From assembly GCF_900142895.1 (NCBI RefSeq), contig NZ_LT670847.1:558001-622000 (forward strand): a DNA stretch of 64,000 nt, in the 5' to 3' direction. A program made the translations under genes and the position numbers. The DNA is from Vreelandella subglaciescola. GTDB taxonomy: Bacteria > Pseudomonadota > Gammaproteobacteria > Pseudomonadales > Halomonadaceae. Shown one piece after another: positions 1-9,315 of this stretch; position 1 is the stretch's first letter, and each line of letters begins with the position of its first letter. The notes below the pieces were generated by a model. The model was not told the origin of the DNA. It was given only the letters and a program-made list of their open reading frames with translations, and made no database searches.

Positions 1-837
1 GGCACGGGTCAGCCAGGGGTCATCGCTGTGGCCGTCAACAATCGCCGCCACCTGCTGCTCAACGGTGTCGTGATCCATCAGCTCGTCGATCAGTTCGGCG
101 TGCTCGGCAACCGGCATCGGCATGTCGCTAAACGCCGGCGCGGCCTCGCGCTCAAGCTCGCGCAGTGCGCGGTTCACCGCGGCGTGCGCATCAAGCGAAC
201 CATCCGTCGCATGCCAGCGGGCATCAATCAGCCGCTGGATCAGCGTTTCGCGCTGATCGCTTGCCAACATGCGGTCGGCAAGCCCCAGCCGATGAGCATC
301 GCGGGCGTTCAGCGGGCTGCCGGTGAGCGCCAGAAACCGCCCCGTTTCGCCCGGCAGGCGGTTTAAAAACCAGCTGGCGCCGACGTCGGGATACAGGCCG
401 ATGGTCACTTCGGGCATCGCCAGCCGCGACGTTTCGGTCACTACCCGGTGGCTGGCACCGTTTAGCAACCCCATGCCGCCGCCCATGACGATACCGCTGC
501 CCCAGCCGATAATCGGCTTGGAATACGTATGCAGACGATAATCCAACCGGTACTCGTGAGCAAAATAGCGCTCATCGAGGGTTTTATCATCGGCGTTACC
601 GGCAAGCGAATGATACAGCGCCACGACATCGCCACCGGCGCAAAAGGCTTTCTCGCCGGCCCCGCACAGCACGATCGCAACCACCCGATCGTCGTCTTCC
701 CAGGCGTCCAGCTGCGGCAATATCGCCTCGATCATCTCAAGCGACAGCGCGTTGAGCGAACGCTCGGCATTGAGTCTGATCTCCCCCACGCTATGGCCGT
801 CATCCGTGGGGTGTTGGGTAAAGTCGACGCTGCTCAT
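1..837 (-). CDS. Enoyl-CoA hydratase/isomerase family protein (3-hydroxyisobutyryl-CoA hydrolase-like), 3' end cut by window edge
   Basis: Reading the minus strand from the ATG at 837 gives 279 open codons that run off the left edge. The translation begins MSSVDFTQHPTDDGHS and contains the crotonase-fold signature KAFCAGGDV and the oxyanion-hole segment GIVMGGGMGL. Further on it has the LAMPEVTIGLYPDVGASWFL stretch typical of the 3-hydroxyisobutyryl-CoA hydrolase branch (about 350-370 residues), so roughly the last quarter is missing. AAGGAG lies about 11 bases before the ATG. The family hydrolyses or hydrates short acyl-CoA thioesters in valine or fatty-acid degradation. Hydrolase versus hydratase cannot be settled from the visible part. 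The gene follows ppc on the same strand after a 42-base gap. Confidence 0.85.
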   Translation of the reverse strand, partial: MSSVDFTQHPTDDGHSVGEIRLNAERSLNALSLEMIEAILPQLDAWEDDDRVVAIVLCGAGEKAFCAGGDVVALYHSLAGNADDKTLDERYFAHEYRLDYRLHTYSKPIIGWGSGIVMGGGMGLLNGASHRVVTETSRLAMPEVTIGLYPDVGASWFLNRLPGETGRFLALTGSPLNARDAHRLGLADRMLASDQRETLIQRLIDARWHATDGSLDAHAAVNRALRELEREAAPAFSDMPMPVAEHAELIDELMDHDTVEQQVAAIVDGHSDDPWLTRA

Positions 838-879
838 ACCTCGGTTAACTCCTTGAAGCCGATTAAATAATCCTGGTAT

Positions 880-3528
880 TTAACCCGTGTTACGCAGGCC
901 GGCGGATATCCCCGCCATGGTAACCATTAATGCGCGTGACAGGTCGGCGCTGATTGCGCCGTCAGCGTCGCGATTGCGCTGCAATAGTTCGGCCTGCAGG
1001 CCGTGCAGCGGATCGATATAGGGGTTGCGCACTTCGATGGCCTGACGAATCAACGGCGTTTTTTCCAGCAGGTCGTCCTGCTCCAGCAGTGTCAGCACGC
1101 TGCCTTCCAGCAGCTCGAAACGCTCGCGGAGCTTTGTGCCCAGCGCCTTGAGCGCCGGCTCGTCTACCAGCCGCTGCTCGTAATAAGCGGCAATGCCGAC
1201 ATCGGCTTTGGCCAGCAGCATTTCGAGCATGTCGAGGTAGGTACCGAAAAACGGCCACTGGTCGCGCATTTCCTGCAGCACCTCGCGCCCACCGGGCTGT
1301 TCAAGGCGCCCGCTAAAGGCCTGCTCGCTGCCCAGCCATGCCGGCAGCATCAGCCTGGTTTGCGTCCAGGCAAAGATCCAAGGGATGGCGCGCAGCGTTT
1401 CCACGCCGCCGTCCTGACGCCGCTTGGTGGGCCGCGAACCCAGCGGCAGCCGGCCAAGTACGCTTTCCGGCGTGACCGCACGGAAGTACGGCACGAACTC
1501 CGGATCATCGCGCACCACGTTGACGTAAACCTCGTGGGACACCTCGGCCAGCTGATCCATTTCATCGCGCCAATTGGCCTTGGGTGCGGGCGGCGGCAGC
1601 AAGGTGGCCTCGAGCACCGCGCAGGCGTAGATTTCCATGGAGCGCAGGGCGATATCCGGCTGGCCGAACTTGAAGCGGATCATTTCGCCCTGTTCGGTAA
1701 CCCGCAGGCTGCCGTCGACCGAGCCCGGCGGCTGGGACAGAATTGCCGCGTGGGCCGGACCGCCGCCGCGCCCCACGGCACCGCCGCGGCCGTGGAACAG
1801 CGTCAGCTTGACGTCGTGCTTGCGGCACACCTCGACCAGCGCTTCCTGAGCGCGATACTGCGCCCAGGCGGCGGCCAGCTGCCCGGCATCCTTGGCCGAA
1901 TCCGAATAGCCGATCATCACTTCCTGACGCCCCTGCATCAGCGCGCGATATTCCGGCAGCGCCAGCAACTGGTCAATCACTTCACCGGCGTGATCCAGAT
2001 CGTTGAGCGTTTCAAACAGCGGCGCAATGGGGAGCGCAGCGCGACCGCCCACTTCCTGCATCAGCAGCGCCACCGTGAGCACGTCGGAAGGCTCGGCCGC
2101 CATGGAAATCACGTAGCTGCCCAGCGCCTCCGGCTGCTCTTCCGCCACTACCCTGAAGGTTTCCAGCACTTCGCGGGTTTCCGCGGAACACTGCCAGCGC
2201 AGCGGAATCAGCGGCCGGTTGGACTTCAATTCGGTAAGCAAAAATGCCTGGCGCTCGGCTTCGTTCCAGTCCTGATAGTGGCCCAGCTCAAGCTCATGGG
2301 TAATTTCTTCGAGCACCTGCGCATGCCGGCTGGCTTCCTGACGCAGATCGAGCTTGGTCAGGGTAACGCCGAATACCGCGACTCGGCGCAGCGTGTCGAG
2401 CAATGCGCCGTTGGCAATCACATCCAGCCCCGAGTCGCACAGCGAGCGGTAGCAGGAGAGCAACGGCGCGTAGAGCTGATCGCGGGTTTCAATAATCGGC
2501 CCGCCGTCAAAGCTGCGCCCGTCCAGCCCGGCCTTGGCCCAGTCCCGGGTGGCCTGCATGCGCGTCACAATGCGCTTCAACAGTTCGCGATAGGGCTCGG
2601 CCACATCGCCAACTTCGGCTTTCAAGGCACTGTTGGCCTTCCACATGGAGAGTTCGTTCTTGAGCTGCTCCAAATCGCGCAGATACAGATCCGCCGCCAT
2701 CCAGCGCCCCAGCAGCAATACCTCGCGGGTCACGCTGGCGGTGACGTTGGGATTACCGTCGCGGTCGCCGCCCATCCACGAGGCGTAGCGGATCGGTGCT
2801 GCGTCCAGCGGCAGCCGCTCGCCGGCAGTATCGAGCAGCAGGTTGTCCAGATCGCGGTGAAAATCGGGGACCGCCTGCCACAGCGAGTTTTCGATGACCG
2901 CAAAGCCCCACTTGGCTTCATCCACGGGCGTCGGGCGTTCGTGACGAATCTCGTCGGTGTGCCAGGCCTGACTGATCAGCTCGGCCAGCCGCCCGCGGGC
3001 TCGGGTGGCACGCTCGGGGGCGTCTTCGGCGCCCTCAATGGCGGATAAGCAGTCGTCGATGGCGTCGTACTTCTGGATCAGCGTGCGGCGGATGATTTCC
3101 GTAGGGTGGGCGGTCAGCACCAGTTCCACACGCATATCGGCAAGCGTCTGCACCAGCGCACGCGGCGAGCTGCCGGCCTGCTGCGCGCGCTCCAGGAGTT
3201 TTTCCAGCGTGGGCTGGCTGCCCGGTTTGTAGTCTTCAACGTGGCGAAAGCGCGCGCGGTAGTGCTGCTCGGCGATGTTGGCCAGGTTCAAAAACTGGTT
3301 GAAGGCGCGGGTCACGGGCAGCAGGTCGTTATCGGGTAGCTTGCGCAGGTAGTCGATCAGCTCGCGCTGTTCGAGCGTATCCTTCTGGCGCCCCTGCTTG
3401 GCATAGGAGCGGATGGTTTCAATCTTGTCGACAAACGCCTGGCCCAGATCATCGGCAATGGTGTGGCCAAGGCTGTCGCCCAGAATGCGCACGTTGTCGC
3501 GCAGAGATTCGTGCAGGTCGTGACTCAT
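880..3528 (-). CDS. ppc: Phosphoenolpyruvate carboxylase
   Basis: At 882 residues this has the normal length for bacterial PEP carboxylase, which makes oxaloacetate from PEP and bicarbonate to refill the TCA cycle. The catalytic histidine lies in VLTAHPTEIIRRTL (His141). The glycine-rich active-site loop reads FHGRGGAVGRGGGPAH. GYSDSAKDAG and the C-terminal GISAGLRNTG end, which contributes to allosteric aspartate binding in the family, are both present. The ATG at 3528 agrees with the family N-terminus (MSHDLHESLRDNVRILG). It sits between mazG upstream and a crotonase-family gene downstream, and no specific regulatory site was seen. Confidence 0.97.
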   Translation of the reverse strand: MSHDLHESLRDNVRILGDSLGHTIADDLGQAFVDKIETIRSYAKQGRQKDTLEQRELIDYLRKLPDNDLLPVTRAFNQFLNLANIAEQHYRARFRHVEDYKPGSQPTLEKLLERAQQAGSSPRALVQTLADMRVELVLTAHPTEIIRRTLIQKYDAIDDCLSAIEGAEDAPERATRARGRLAELISQAWHTDEIRHERPTPVDEAKWGFAVIENSLWQAVPDFHRDLDNLLLDTAGERLPLDAAPIRYASWMGGDRDGNPNVTASVTREVLLLGRWMAADLYLRDLEQLKNELSMWKANSALKAEVGDVAEPYRELLKRIVTRMQATRDWAKAGLDGRSFDGGPIIETRDQLYAPLLSCYRSLCDSGLDVIANGALLDTLRRVAVFGVTLTKLDLRQEASRHAQVLEEITHELELGHYQDWNEAERQAFLLTELKSNRPLIPLRWQCSAETREVLETFRVVAEEQPEALGSYVISMAAEPSDVLTVALLMQEVGGRAALPIAPLFETLNDLDHAGEVIDQLLALPEYRALMQGRQEVMIGYSDSAKDAGQLAAAWAQYRAQEALVEVCRKHDVKLTLFHGRGGAVGRGGGPAHAAILSQPPGSVDGSLRVTEQGEMIRFKFGQPDIALRSMEIYACAVLEATLLPPPAPKANWRDEMDQLAEVSHEVYVNVVRDDPEFVPYFRAVTPESVLGRLPLGSRPTKRRQDGGVETLRAIPWIFAWTQTRLMLPAWLGSEQAFSGRLEQPGGREVLQEMRDQWPFFGTYLDMLEMLLAKADVGIAAYYEQRLVDEPALKALGTKLRERFELLEGSVLTLLEQDDLLEKTPLIRQAIEVRNPYIDPLHGLQAELLQRNRDADGAISADLSRALMVTMAGISAGLRNTG

Positions 3529-3583
3529 GTCATGGCCTCCTTGCAGGGCACGCGGATCGGTTCAAACAGGCGGCCTGGATTTT

Positions 3584-4429
3584 TTATTCGCTTTTTTCAG
3601 TCGTCTTGGCGGCTTGCCAGTGACGCTCCATCTCGTCAAGCGAGGCCTCTATCGGCTGCAGGCCCTGCCCCGCGAGCTGGCGCTCCACATAGCGAAAGCG
3701 GAACTCAAACTTGGCATTGGTGGCGCGCAGGCACTGCTCGGGGTCGGCCTTGACCCGGCGCGCCAGATTGGTGACGGCAAATAGCAGATCACCAACCTCT
3801 TCTTTTACATGCGCTTCTTTTATCTGCGCGTCATCGTCGCTGGCCAACGCTTGCTCCACTTCGGCCAGCTCCTCGCGGATTTTGTCCAGCACGCCGCGGG
3901 TATCGGAAAAATCAAAGCCCGCGCCTGCCGCACGCTTGCCCAGCTTGGCCGCGCGGGACAACGCCGGCAGCGTGCGCGGCACGTCGTCAAGCGCTGACGG
4001 CGCCGCATCCGCGCGCTGCTCGCGCTCATCGGCCTTGAGCGTTTCCCAGCGCTGCTTGACGTGGCGCTCCTCCACGGCCTCTGCGTCAACGTCCGGCGGA
4101 CGGCGCGAGTCGAGCGTGCCGTCGGGAAACACGTGCGGATGGCGCCTGAGCATCTTGGCGGTCAGGGTGTGCACCACATCGCCAAAGTCAAAACGCCCTT
4201 CCTCGCGGCCGAACCGGGCGTAGTACACCACTTGAAACAGCAGGTCGCCCAGCTCGCCGGGCATCTCGTCAAAGGCGCGCCGCTCAATGGCGTCGGCCAC
4301 CTCGTACGCTTCTTCCAGCGTATGCGGCACGATGCTGTCCCAGTTCTGGCGCACATCCCAGGGGCAGCCCTGCACCGGGTCGCGCAGCACGTCCATCAGC
4401 GTCAGCAGGTCGTCCAGAGTGTAGCGCAT
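3584..4429 (-). CDS. mazG: Nucleoside triphosphate pyrophosphohydrolase MazG
   Basis: This 281-residue protein has two MazG-type helical domains. The first has the metal-binding EEAYEVADAIE and GDLLFQVVYYARF segments near residues 39-70. The second has REELAEVEQAL and EVGDLLFAVTNLARR. MazG hydrolyses canonical and damaged NTPs to NMP and pyrophosphate, and in enterobacteria it also lowers ppGpp effects. It is slightly longer than E. coli MazG (263 residues). Its ATG overlaps the relA stop as TGATG, so the two are translationally coupled, which fits the known functional link with the stringent response. Confidence 0.95.
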   Translation of the reverse strand: MRYTLDDLLTLMDVLRDPVQGCPWDVRQNWDSIVPHTLEEAYEVADAIERRAFDEMPGELGDLLFQVVYYARFGREEGRFDFGDVVHTLTAKMLRRHPHVFPDGTLDSRRPPDVDAEAVEERHVKQRWETLKADEREQRADAAPSALDDVPRTLPALSRAAKLGKRAAGAGFDFSDTRGVLDKIREELAEVEQALASDDDAQIKEAHVKEEVGDLLFAVTNLARRVKADPEQCLRATNAKFEFRFRYVERQLAGQGLQPIEASLDEMERHWQAAKTTEKSE

Positions 4430-6708
4430 CAGGATTCCCCTTTACGCACGACTTTTGGCGCAGCCGCGTTACGCAGCCGACGCACTTCGATCACGTTCTG
4501 CAGCTGCTGGATACGCGAAAACAGGCGCCCGAGGGTTTCCAGGCCGTCGACTTCCAGGGTGATGCGCAGCCGCGCGGTGCTTTCGTCGGTATCGCTCAGG
4601 GTGTTGACCGCCAGCACGTTGACTTTTTCGTGGCCCAGCAGGCTGGTGACGTCGCGCAGCAGGCCGGAACGGTCCCAGGCGCGAATTTCAATGGTCACCG
4701 GGTAGCGGGTGTGTTCGCGCTCGCCCCATTCCGCTTCGATAATGCGCTGAGGCTCTTCAGCGCGCAGCTGCAACAGGTTGGGGCAATCCTGACGGTGAAC
4801 GGTGACGCCGCGCCCCTGGGTAATGAAGCCGGCGATGGGCTCGCCGGGCACGGGGCGGCAGCAATTGGCCATGCTGGTTTGCAGGTTGCCCACGCCCAGC
4901 ACGGTAATATCGCTTTTGGCCTTCTGGCTGGACTGGCGTTTGGGCTTGGCCAACAGCCGGTTGAGCTTTTCCTCGTCGTCGTTTTCACCAAACAGCTGCT
5001 GCGCCTGATTGAGCACCTGACCAATGCGCAGGTCGCCAGCGCCCAGTGCGGCGTACATGTCGTCGGGGTTCACGTAGTTGACCGCCGCTGCCAGGCGCGC
5101 AAGGTTTAGCCCTTCCACGTCCAGCCGCTGCATTTCGCGCTCGAACAGCGCGCGGCCTTCTTCGAGATTCTGATCGCGCGCCTGAAACTTGTACCAGGCC
5201 TGGATCTTGGCGCGCGCCCGGGAGGTGCGCACATAGCCCAGACTCGGATTCAGCCAGTCGCGGCTGGGGCCGCCTTTGCTGGCGGTGAGTATCTCGATCT
5301 GCTGGCTGGTCTTGAGCTTGTAGGTCAGGGGCACAATGCGCCCGTCCACCTTGGCGCCCCGGCAGCGATGCCCGACTTCGGTATGCACCCGGTAGGCAAA
5401 GTCGATCGGCGTGGAAATGCTCGGCAGATCAATCACGTGCCCGTCAGGCGTGAAGACGTAGATGCGATCCGGCGCGACATCGCTGGCAAGCCCTTCGCGC
5501 AGGTCGCCATACTCGCCCACTTCGTCCTGCCATTCGATGACGTGGCGCAGCCAGGCGATTTTTTCTTCATAGCCGCGGCTTTTGCCGCCGTTGGTATCGT
5601 GCCCCTTGTAGCGCCAGTGGGCACACACGCCCAGCTCGGCTTCGTCGTGCATGGCAAAGGTACGGATCTGGATTTCCAGCACCTTGTTTTCAGGGCCGAG
5701 CACCGCCGTATGCAGTGACTGATAACCGTTTTTCTTGGGGTTGGCGATGTAGTCGTCAAACTCGTTGGGCACGTGGTGCCAGCGCGAATGCACAATGCCC
5801 AGTACGGTGTAGCAGTCGGCCACTTCGGGCACCAGAATACGCACCGCGCGCACGTCGTTGACTTCGGAAAAAGGGATTCCCTTGCGCTGCATTTTACGCC
5901 AAATAGAGTAAATATGCTTGGCGCGGCCGCTGACGTCGTAATCGTGAAGGTGCTGTGCTTCTATCAGGCGTTTAAGGGTTTCAACCACGTCTTTGATATA
6001 GCGCGTGCGATCTAGGCGCTTTTCGGCCAGCTGTTTGGCAATGGCCTTGTAGTCGTCTTCGTGCTGATAGCGAAACGCCAGGTCCTCAAGCTCCCACTTG
6101 ATCTGGCCAACCCCCAGACGGTGCGCCAGCGGTGCGTAAATGTCCGTGACTTCGTTGGCCACCTGCAGGCATTTTTCCCGCGGTGCACCGCGCACCTGAC
6201 GCAGCGCACAGGTACGCTCGGCGATCTTGATCAGCGCTACGCGCACGTCGTCCACCATGTTGACCAGCATTTTGCGCAGGTTTTCCTGCTGATTGTGCTG
6301 GCTCATCCCATGGTGCGGAGCGTGCGGATAACTGATGGCTGCCATTTGTAAAACGCCGTCGATCAAGCGGGCAATCTCGGCGCCAAAACGTTTGCCAATC
6401 GTCTCCAGACTGATGAGGTTTTCACGCACGGCGCGGTACAGCACAGCCGCCTCAAGCGCCGGTTGCTCCAGCTTGAGCTCGCCGAGAATATCGGCCATCT
6501 CAAGCCCCATGCGAAAGCTCGAGCTCGGCGTCAGCCAGCCACGCTCGGCATCGGGTGACTCCATCTCCAGCGTTTCAGCAAGCTCGCAAGCCTGTAGCAA
6601 ACGCGCCGGGTCGGTCAGGCGCACGTCATCTTGCAGGCGCGTCATCCATTTTTGTATGTCTACCCTTCCGCCAGCCGTCAGCGGTTGGTCTTCACGCACT
6701 TTGACCAT
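4429..6708 (-). CDS. relA: GTP pyrophosphokinase RelA, (p)ppGpp synthetase
   Basis: This Rel/Spo protein of about 759 residues makes (p)ppGpp on stalled ribosomes during amino-acid starvation. The N-terminal hydrolase-like region lacks the HD motif, which marks a synthetase-only RelA rather than SpoT. The synthetase domain follows (RAKHIYSIWRKMQRKG, NDVRAVRILV), then a TGS domain (DRIYVFTPDGHVIDLP), a cysteine-containing zinc-finger-like segment (CCRPVPGEPIAGF) and a C-terminal ACT domain (YPVTIEIRAWDRSGLLRDV). The ATG at 6708 is chosen because the E. coli protein starts MVAVR and this one MVKVR. An in-frame GTG at 6717 has the better-spaced AAGG and remains possible. It lies between rlmD and mazG in the order seen in pseudomonads. 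Confidence 0.96.
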   Translation of the reverse strand: MVKVREDQPLTAGGRVDIQKWMTRLQDDVRLTDPARLLQACELAETLEMESPDAERGWLTPSSSFRMGLEMADILGELKLEQPALEAAVLYRAVRENLISLETIGKRFGAEIARLIDGVLQMAAISYPHAPHHGMSQHNQQENLRKMLVNMVDDVRVALIKIAERTCALRQVRGAPREKCLQVANEVTDIYAPLAHRLGVGQIKWELEDLAFRYQHEDDYKAIAKQLAEKRLDRTRYIKDVVETLKRLIEAQHLHDYDVSGRAKHIYSIWRKMQRKGIPFSEVNDVRAVRILVPEVADCYTVLGIVHSRWHHVPNEFDDYIANPKKNGYQSLHTAVLGPENKVLEIQIRTFAMHDEAELGVCAHWRYKGHDTNGGKSRGYEEKIAWLRHVIEWQDEVGEYGDLREGLASDVAPDRIYVFTPDGHVIDLPSISTPIDFAYRVHTEVGHRCRGAKVDGRIVPLTYKLKTSQQIEILTASKGGPSRDWLNPSLGYVRTSRARAKIQAWYKFQARDQNLEEGRALFEREMQRLDVEGLNLARLAAAVNYVNPDDMYAALGAGDLRIGQVLNQAQQLFGENDDEEKLNRLLAKPKRQSSQKAKSDITVLGVGNLQTSMANCCRPVPGEPIAGFITQGRGVTVHRQDCPNLLQLRAEEPQRIIEAEWGEREHTRYPVTIEIRAWDRSGLLRDVTSLLGHEKVNVLAVNTLSDTDESTARLRITLEVDGLETLGRLFSRIQQLQNVIEVRRLRNAAAPKVVRKGES

Positions 6709-6793
6709 GTTGTTCACTCATCCCTTCAGCAGTTGCCGCCAATACCTGACCCTGACGGCCTTTCGAGCACCATTTAGCCCTCGTGTTGCGACG

Positions 6794-8263
6794 TCACGAC
6801 GCCTCGGGTGTGCTCGTATCCTGCAGCAGCACTAGCGTTTCCATGTGGGCAGTGTGCACAAACATGTCAGCCACGACTACGTGCATAATGCGATACCCCC
6901 CGGCCACCAAATGCGCAACATCGCGGGCTAGCGTAGCCGGATCACAGGACACGTAAGCAATCCGCGCCGCACGCCGGGGCGCGTGGACAAGCGCCTGGCA
7001 GACCGCTTCGGCGCCGGCGCGCGGCGGGTCGAGAATCACCGCGTCGGGGGCGGTGTCAGCCAGCAGCGTTGCCACACCGGCGCCGGCATTAAGGTCGGCC
7101 TGGACGGCGCGAACCTCAAGGCCGTTACGCCGGGCATTGGCCGTTAAGCGCTCGACCATTGCCGGATTGCCCTCCGCCGCAACCACCTCGGCCCCTGCGG
7201 CGGCAGCCGGCAGGCTGAAATTGCCAATACCGGCGAACAAATCCAGCAGCGTTTGATCGTTTGCCGGCATCAGCCAGTCAAGCACCTTGGCCACCATCTG
7301 CGCGTTGACTGCGGCGTTAGCCTGCAAAAAATCGCCGGGGGCAAAGCCCAGCGTCAGCGCCGCGCGCCCGGGCAGCGCCAGCGTTTCTTCAAGCACCGGC
7401 GGCGCTGTTAGCCATTCAAGCTGCGGCGTCGGGCGGCCCTTGAGCAACCCAAGCGCCACACTCGAGGACGCTGTAGGCAATGAGCCAAGCGTGGCGGCAA
7501 AGGCCTGCCAGCGCTCGGCATCGTCGGCGTGGGGCTTTAGCTGTCGCACTATCACCGCGCAGGTATCAGGCGTGGCAATCAGCTCGACGTGGCCCACGTG
7601 GCGCGGCGCCTCAAGCGACTGGATAACCTCACGCAGCGGCGTCAACAGCGCCTGCAGTGCGGGCACCAGAATATGACAGTGCTCGATATCTACCAGCCGG
7701 TGGCTACCCGCCGCGCGAAAGCCCACGCGGATGCGTCCCTGACCGTCGACGTTGACGCCTAGACGCGCCCGGCGGCGGTAATGCTCGGTGTCGGCGTACA
7801 GCATGGCGATATCGGGGAGCTCCAGCCCCTGACGGGTGAAAAGCTCGCGCACCACGTCGCGCTTGTGCTCGCGCTGCGAGGCTATTGCCAGATGCTGCAG
7901 ATCGCAGCCGCCGCAGCGGCCAAAATATGCGCAGGGCGGCACAACGCGCTGCGGCGAGTCGTCAAAGCGCTGTTTGATATGCGCTTCGTCATAACGTTTG
8001 CGGGTGAGGTGCGTGGCAACGCTCACATGCTCGCCCGGCAATGCGCGATCGACAAACACCGTCTTGCCCGAGGGCAAGTGCCCTACGCCGCGCCCGTCGT
8101 GGGCCAGACGTTCGATGAGCACACCACCTTCATCCGTGCTTTCATCAATGCTTGCATCCATGGCCGCAGCGGCCGGTGCCGGCGTTTTGGGCTGCGGCTC
8201 ACGCGCCAGCCCCGAGACGCCCGAGGCGCGCCGCGACGGGCGCTTTTTTCCTAGCATGGCCAT
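6794..8263 (-). CDS. rlmD: 23S rRNA (uracil-1939-C5)-methyltransferase RlmD
   Basis: An SAM-dependent RNA methyltransferase of the TrmA/RumA family. A TRAM domain starts near residue 45 (GGVLIERLAHDGRGVGHL). The Fe-S cluster cysteines are in CAYFGRCGGCDLQH, with a fourth in IEHCHILV. The SAM motif is DLFAGIGNFSLP, followed by ILDPPRAG and the catalytic cysteine of YVSCDPATLARD. At 489 residues it is longer than E. coli RlmD (433), largely through a basic and alanine-rich N-terminal tail of about 45 residues. The ATG directly follows the cysM stop with no gap, and GGAGG within the last cysM codons supplies the ribosome binding site. Confidence 0.95.
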   Translation of the reverse strand: MAMLGKKRPSRRASGVSGLAREPQPKTPAPAAAAMDASIDESTDEGGVLIERLAHDGRGVGHLPSGKTVFVDRALPGEHVSVATHLTRKRYDEAHIKQRFDDSPQRVVPPCAYFGRCGGCDLQHLAIASQREHKRDVVRELFTRQGLELPDIAMLYADTEHYRRRARLGVNVDGQGRIRVGFRAAGSHRLVDIEHCHILVPALQALLTPLREVIQSLEAPRHVGHVELIATPDTCAVIVRQLKPHADDAERWQAFAATLGSLPTASSSVALGLLKGRPTPQLEWLTAPPVLEETLALPGRAALTLGFAPGDFLQANAAVNAQMVAKVLDWLMPANDQTLLDLFAGIGNFSLPAAAAGAEVVAAEGNPAMVERLTANARRNGLEVRAVQADLNAGAGVATLLADTAPDAVILDPPRAGAEAVCQALVHAPRRAARIAYVSCDPATLARDVAHLVAGGYRIMHVVVADMFVHTAHMETLVLLQDTSTPEAS

Positions 8264-9160
8264 TTAAACCTCCGGGGCAAACAAGCCGGTAGACAGGTAG
8301 CGATCGCCGCGGTCACAGACGATAAACACAATCACGGAATTTTCGACCTGCTCGGCCACGCGCAGCGCACCGGCCAGGCTGCCGCCCGACGAGACGCCGG
8401 CCAGAATGCCTTCTTCGCGCGCCAGCCGGCGCATATGCTCTTCGGCTTCGGTCTGGCCGATATCCAGCGTGACATCCACCCGCGTCGCGTCAAAAATCGA
8501 CGGCAGATACTCTTCGGGCCAGCGGCGAATACCGGCGATGCTGGCACCGTCTTCGGGCTGCAGGCCCACCATCTGAATTGCCGGGTTCTGCTCTTTCAGA
8601 TAGCGCGACACGCCCATGATGGTGCCGGTGGTGCCCATGGCGCTGACAAAGTGCGTCACCTCGCCGCCGGTTTGCTCCCAGACTTCCGGCCCGGTAGTTC
8701 GATAATGCGCCAGCGGGTTATCCGGGTTGGCAAACTGGTCAAGGGGCTTGCCCTCGCCCCGTGCGATCATGGCCTCGGCAATGTCTCGGGCCTCTTCCAT
8801 GCCGCCCTCTTTGCTCGCCGATATCAGCGTCGCGCCGTAGGCGGCCATGGCATGCTTACGCTCTTGTGAAGCGCTTTCCGGCATCACCAGCACCATGCGG
8901 TAGCCCATGATCGCGGCCGCCATGGCCAGCGCAATACCGGTATTGCCCGACGTCGCCTCAATCAGGGTATCGCCCGGGGTGATCTCACCCCGCGCCTGCG
9001 CTTCGCCCAGCATGGCCATGGCCGGACGGTCTTTAACCGAGCCGGCGGGGTTTTGCCCTTCAAGCTTGGCCAGCAGCGTGTTGTTACGCCCGGCGTTAAT
9101 GCGCTTCAGGCGCACCAGCGGGGTGTTGCCAACAATGTCTTCCAGAGTGGGGTAGTCCAT
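8264..9160 (-). CDS. cysM: Cysteine synthase B (O-acetylserine sulfhydrylase, CysM type)
   Basis: A PLP enzyme of 298 residues that makes cysteine from O-acetylserine and sulfide or thiosulfate in the cytoplasm. The PLP lysine is Lys43 in AGSVKDRPAM. The substrate loop is EATSGNTGIALA and the phosphate-binding loop is GTTGTIMGVSRYL. The length and the RRWPEEYLPSIFDA stretch match CysM better than CysK. It is the first gene of the run cysM-rlmD-relA-mazG and diverges from the hybrid kinase gene across 155 bases. Confidence 0.95.
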   Translation of the reverse strand: MDYPTLEDIVGNTPLVRLKRINAGRNNTLLAKLEGQNPAGSVKDRPAMAMLGEAQARGEITPGDTLIEATSGNTGIALAMAAAIMGYRMVLVMPESASQERKHAMAAYGATLISASKEGGMEEARDIAEAMIARGEGKPLDQFANPDNPLAHYRTTGPEVWEQTGGEVTHFVSAMGTTGTIMGVSRYLKEQNPAIQMVGLQPEDGASIAGIRRWPEEYLPSIFDATRVDVTLDIGQTEAEEHMRRLAREEGILAGVSSGGSLAGALRVAEQVENSVIVFIVCDRGDRYLSTGLFAPEV

Positions 9161-9315
9161 GATGCATTCCTTCTAATCGCCGTTATGCGGCATTATATCG
9201 GGGCAAGCCTGAGCTGGACAGGCGCCACGCCATTTGAATACCACGTGAATCACTATAATGTTATGCAATACAAGGTGATGGAATACGGATCCCCAGGGAG
9301 GGACGGGCATGCCTC

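Noticed and set aside
1003..3048. 681-codon plus-strand frame opposite ppc
   Set aside because: Exact antisense of a clear ppc gene; long antisense frames are common in GC-rich coding DNA, and its translation shows no domain.
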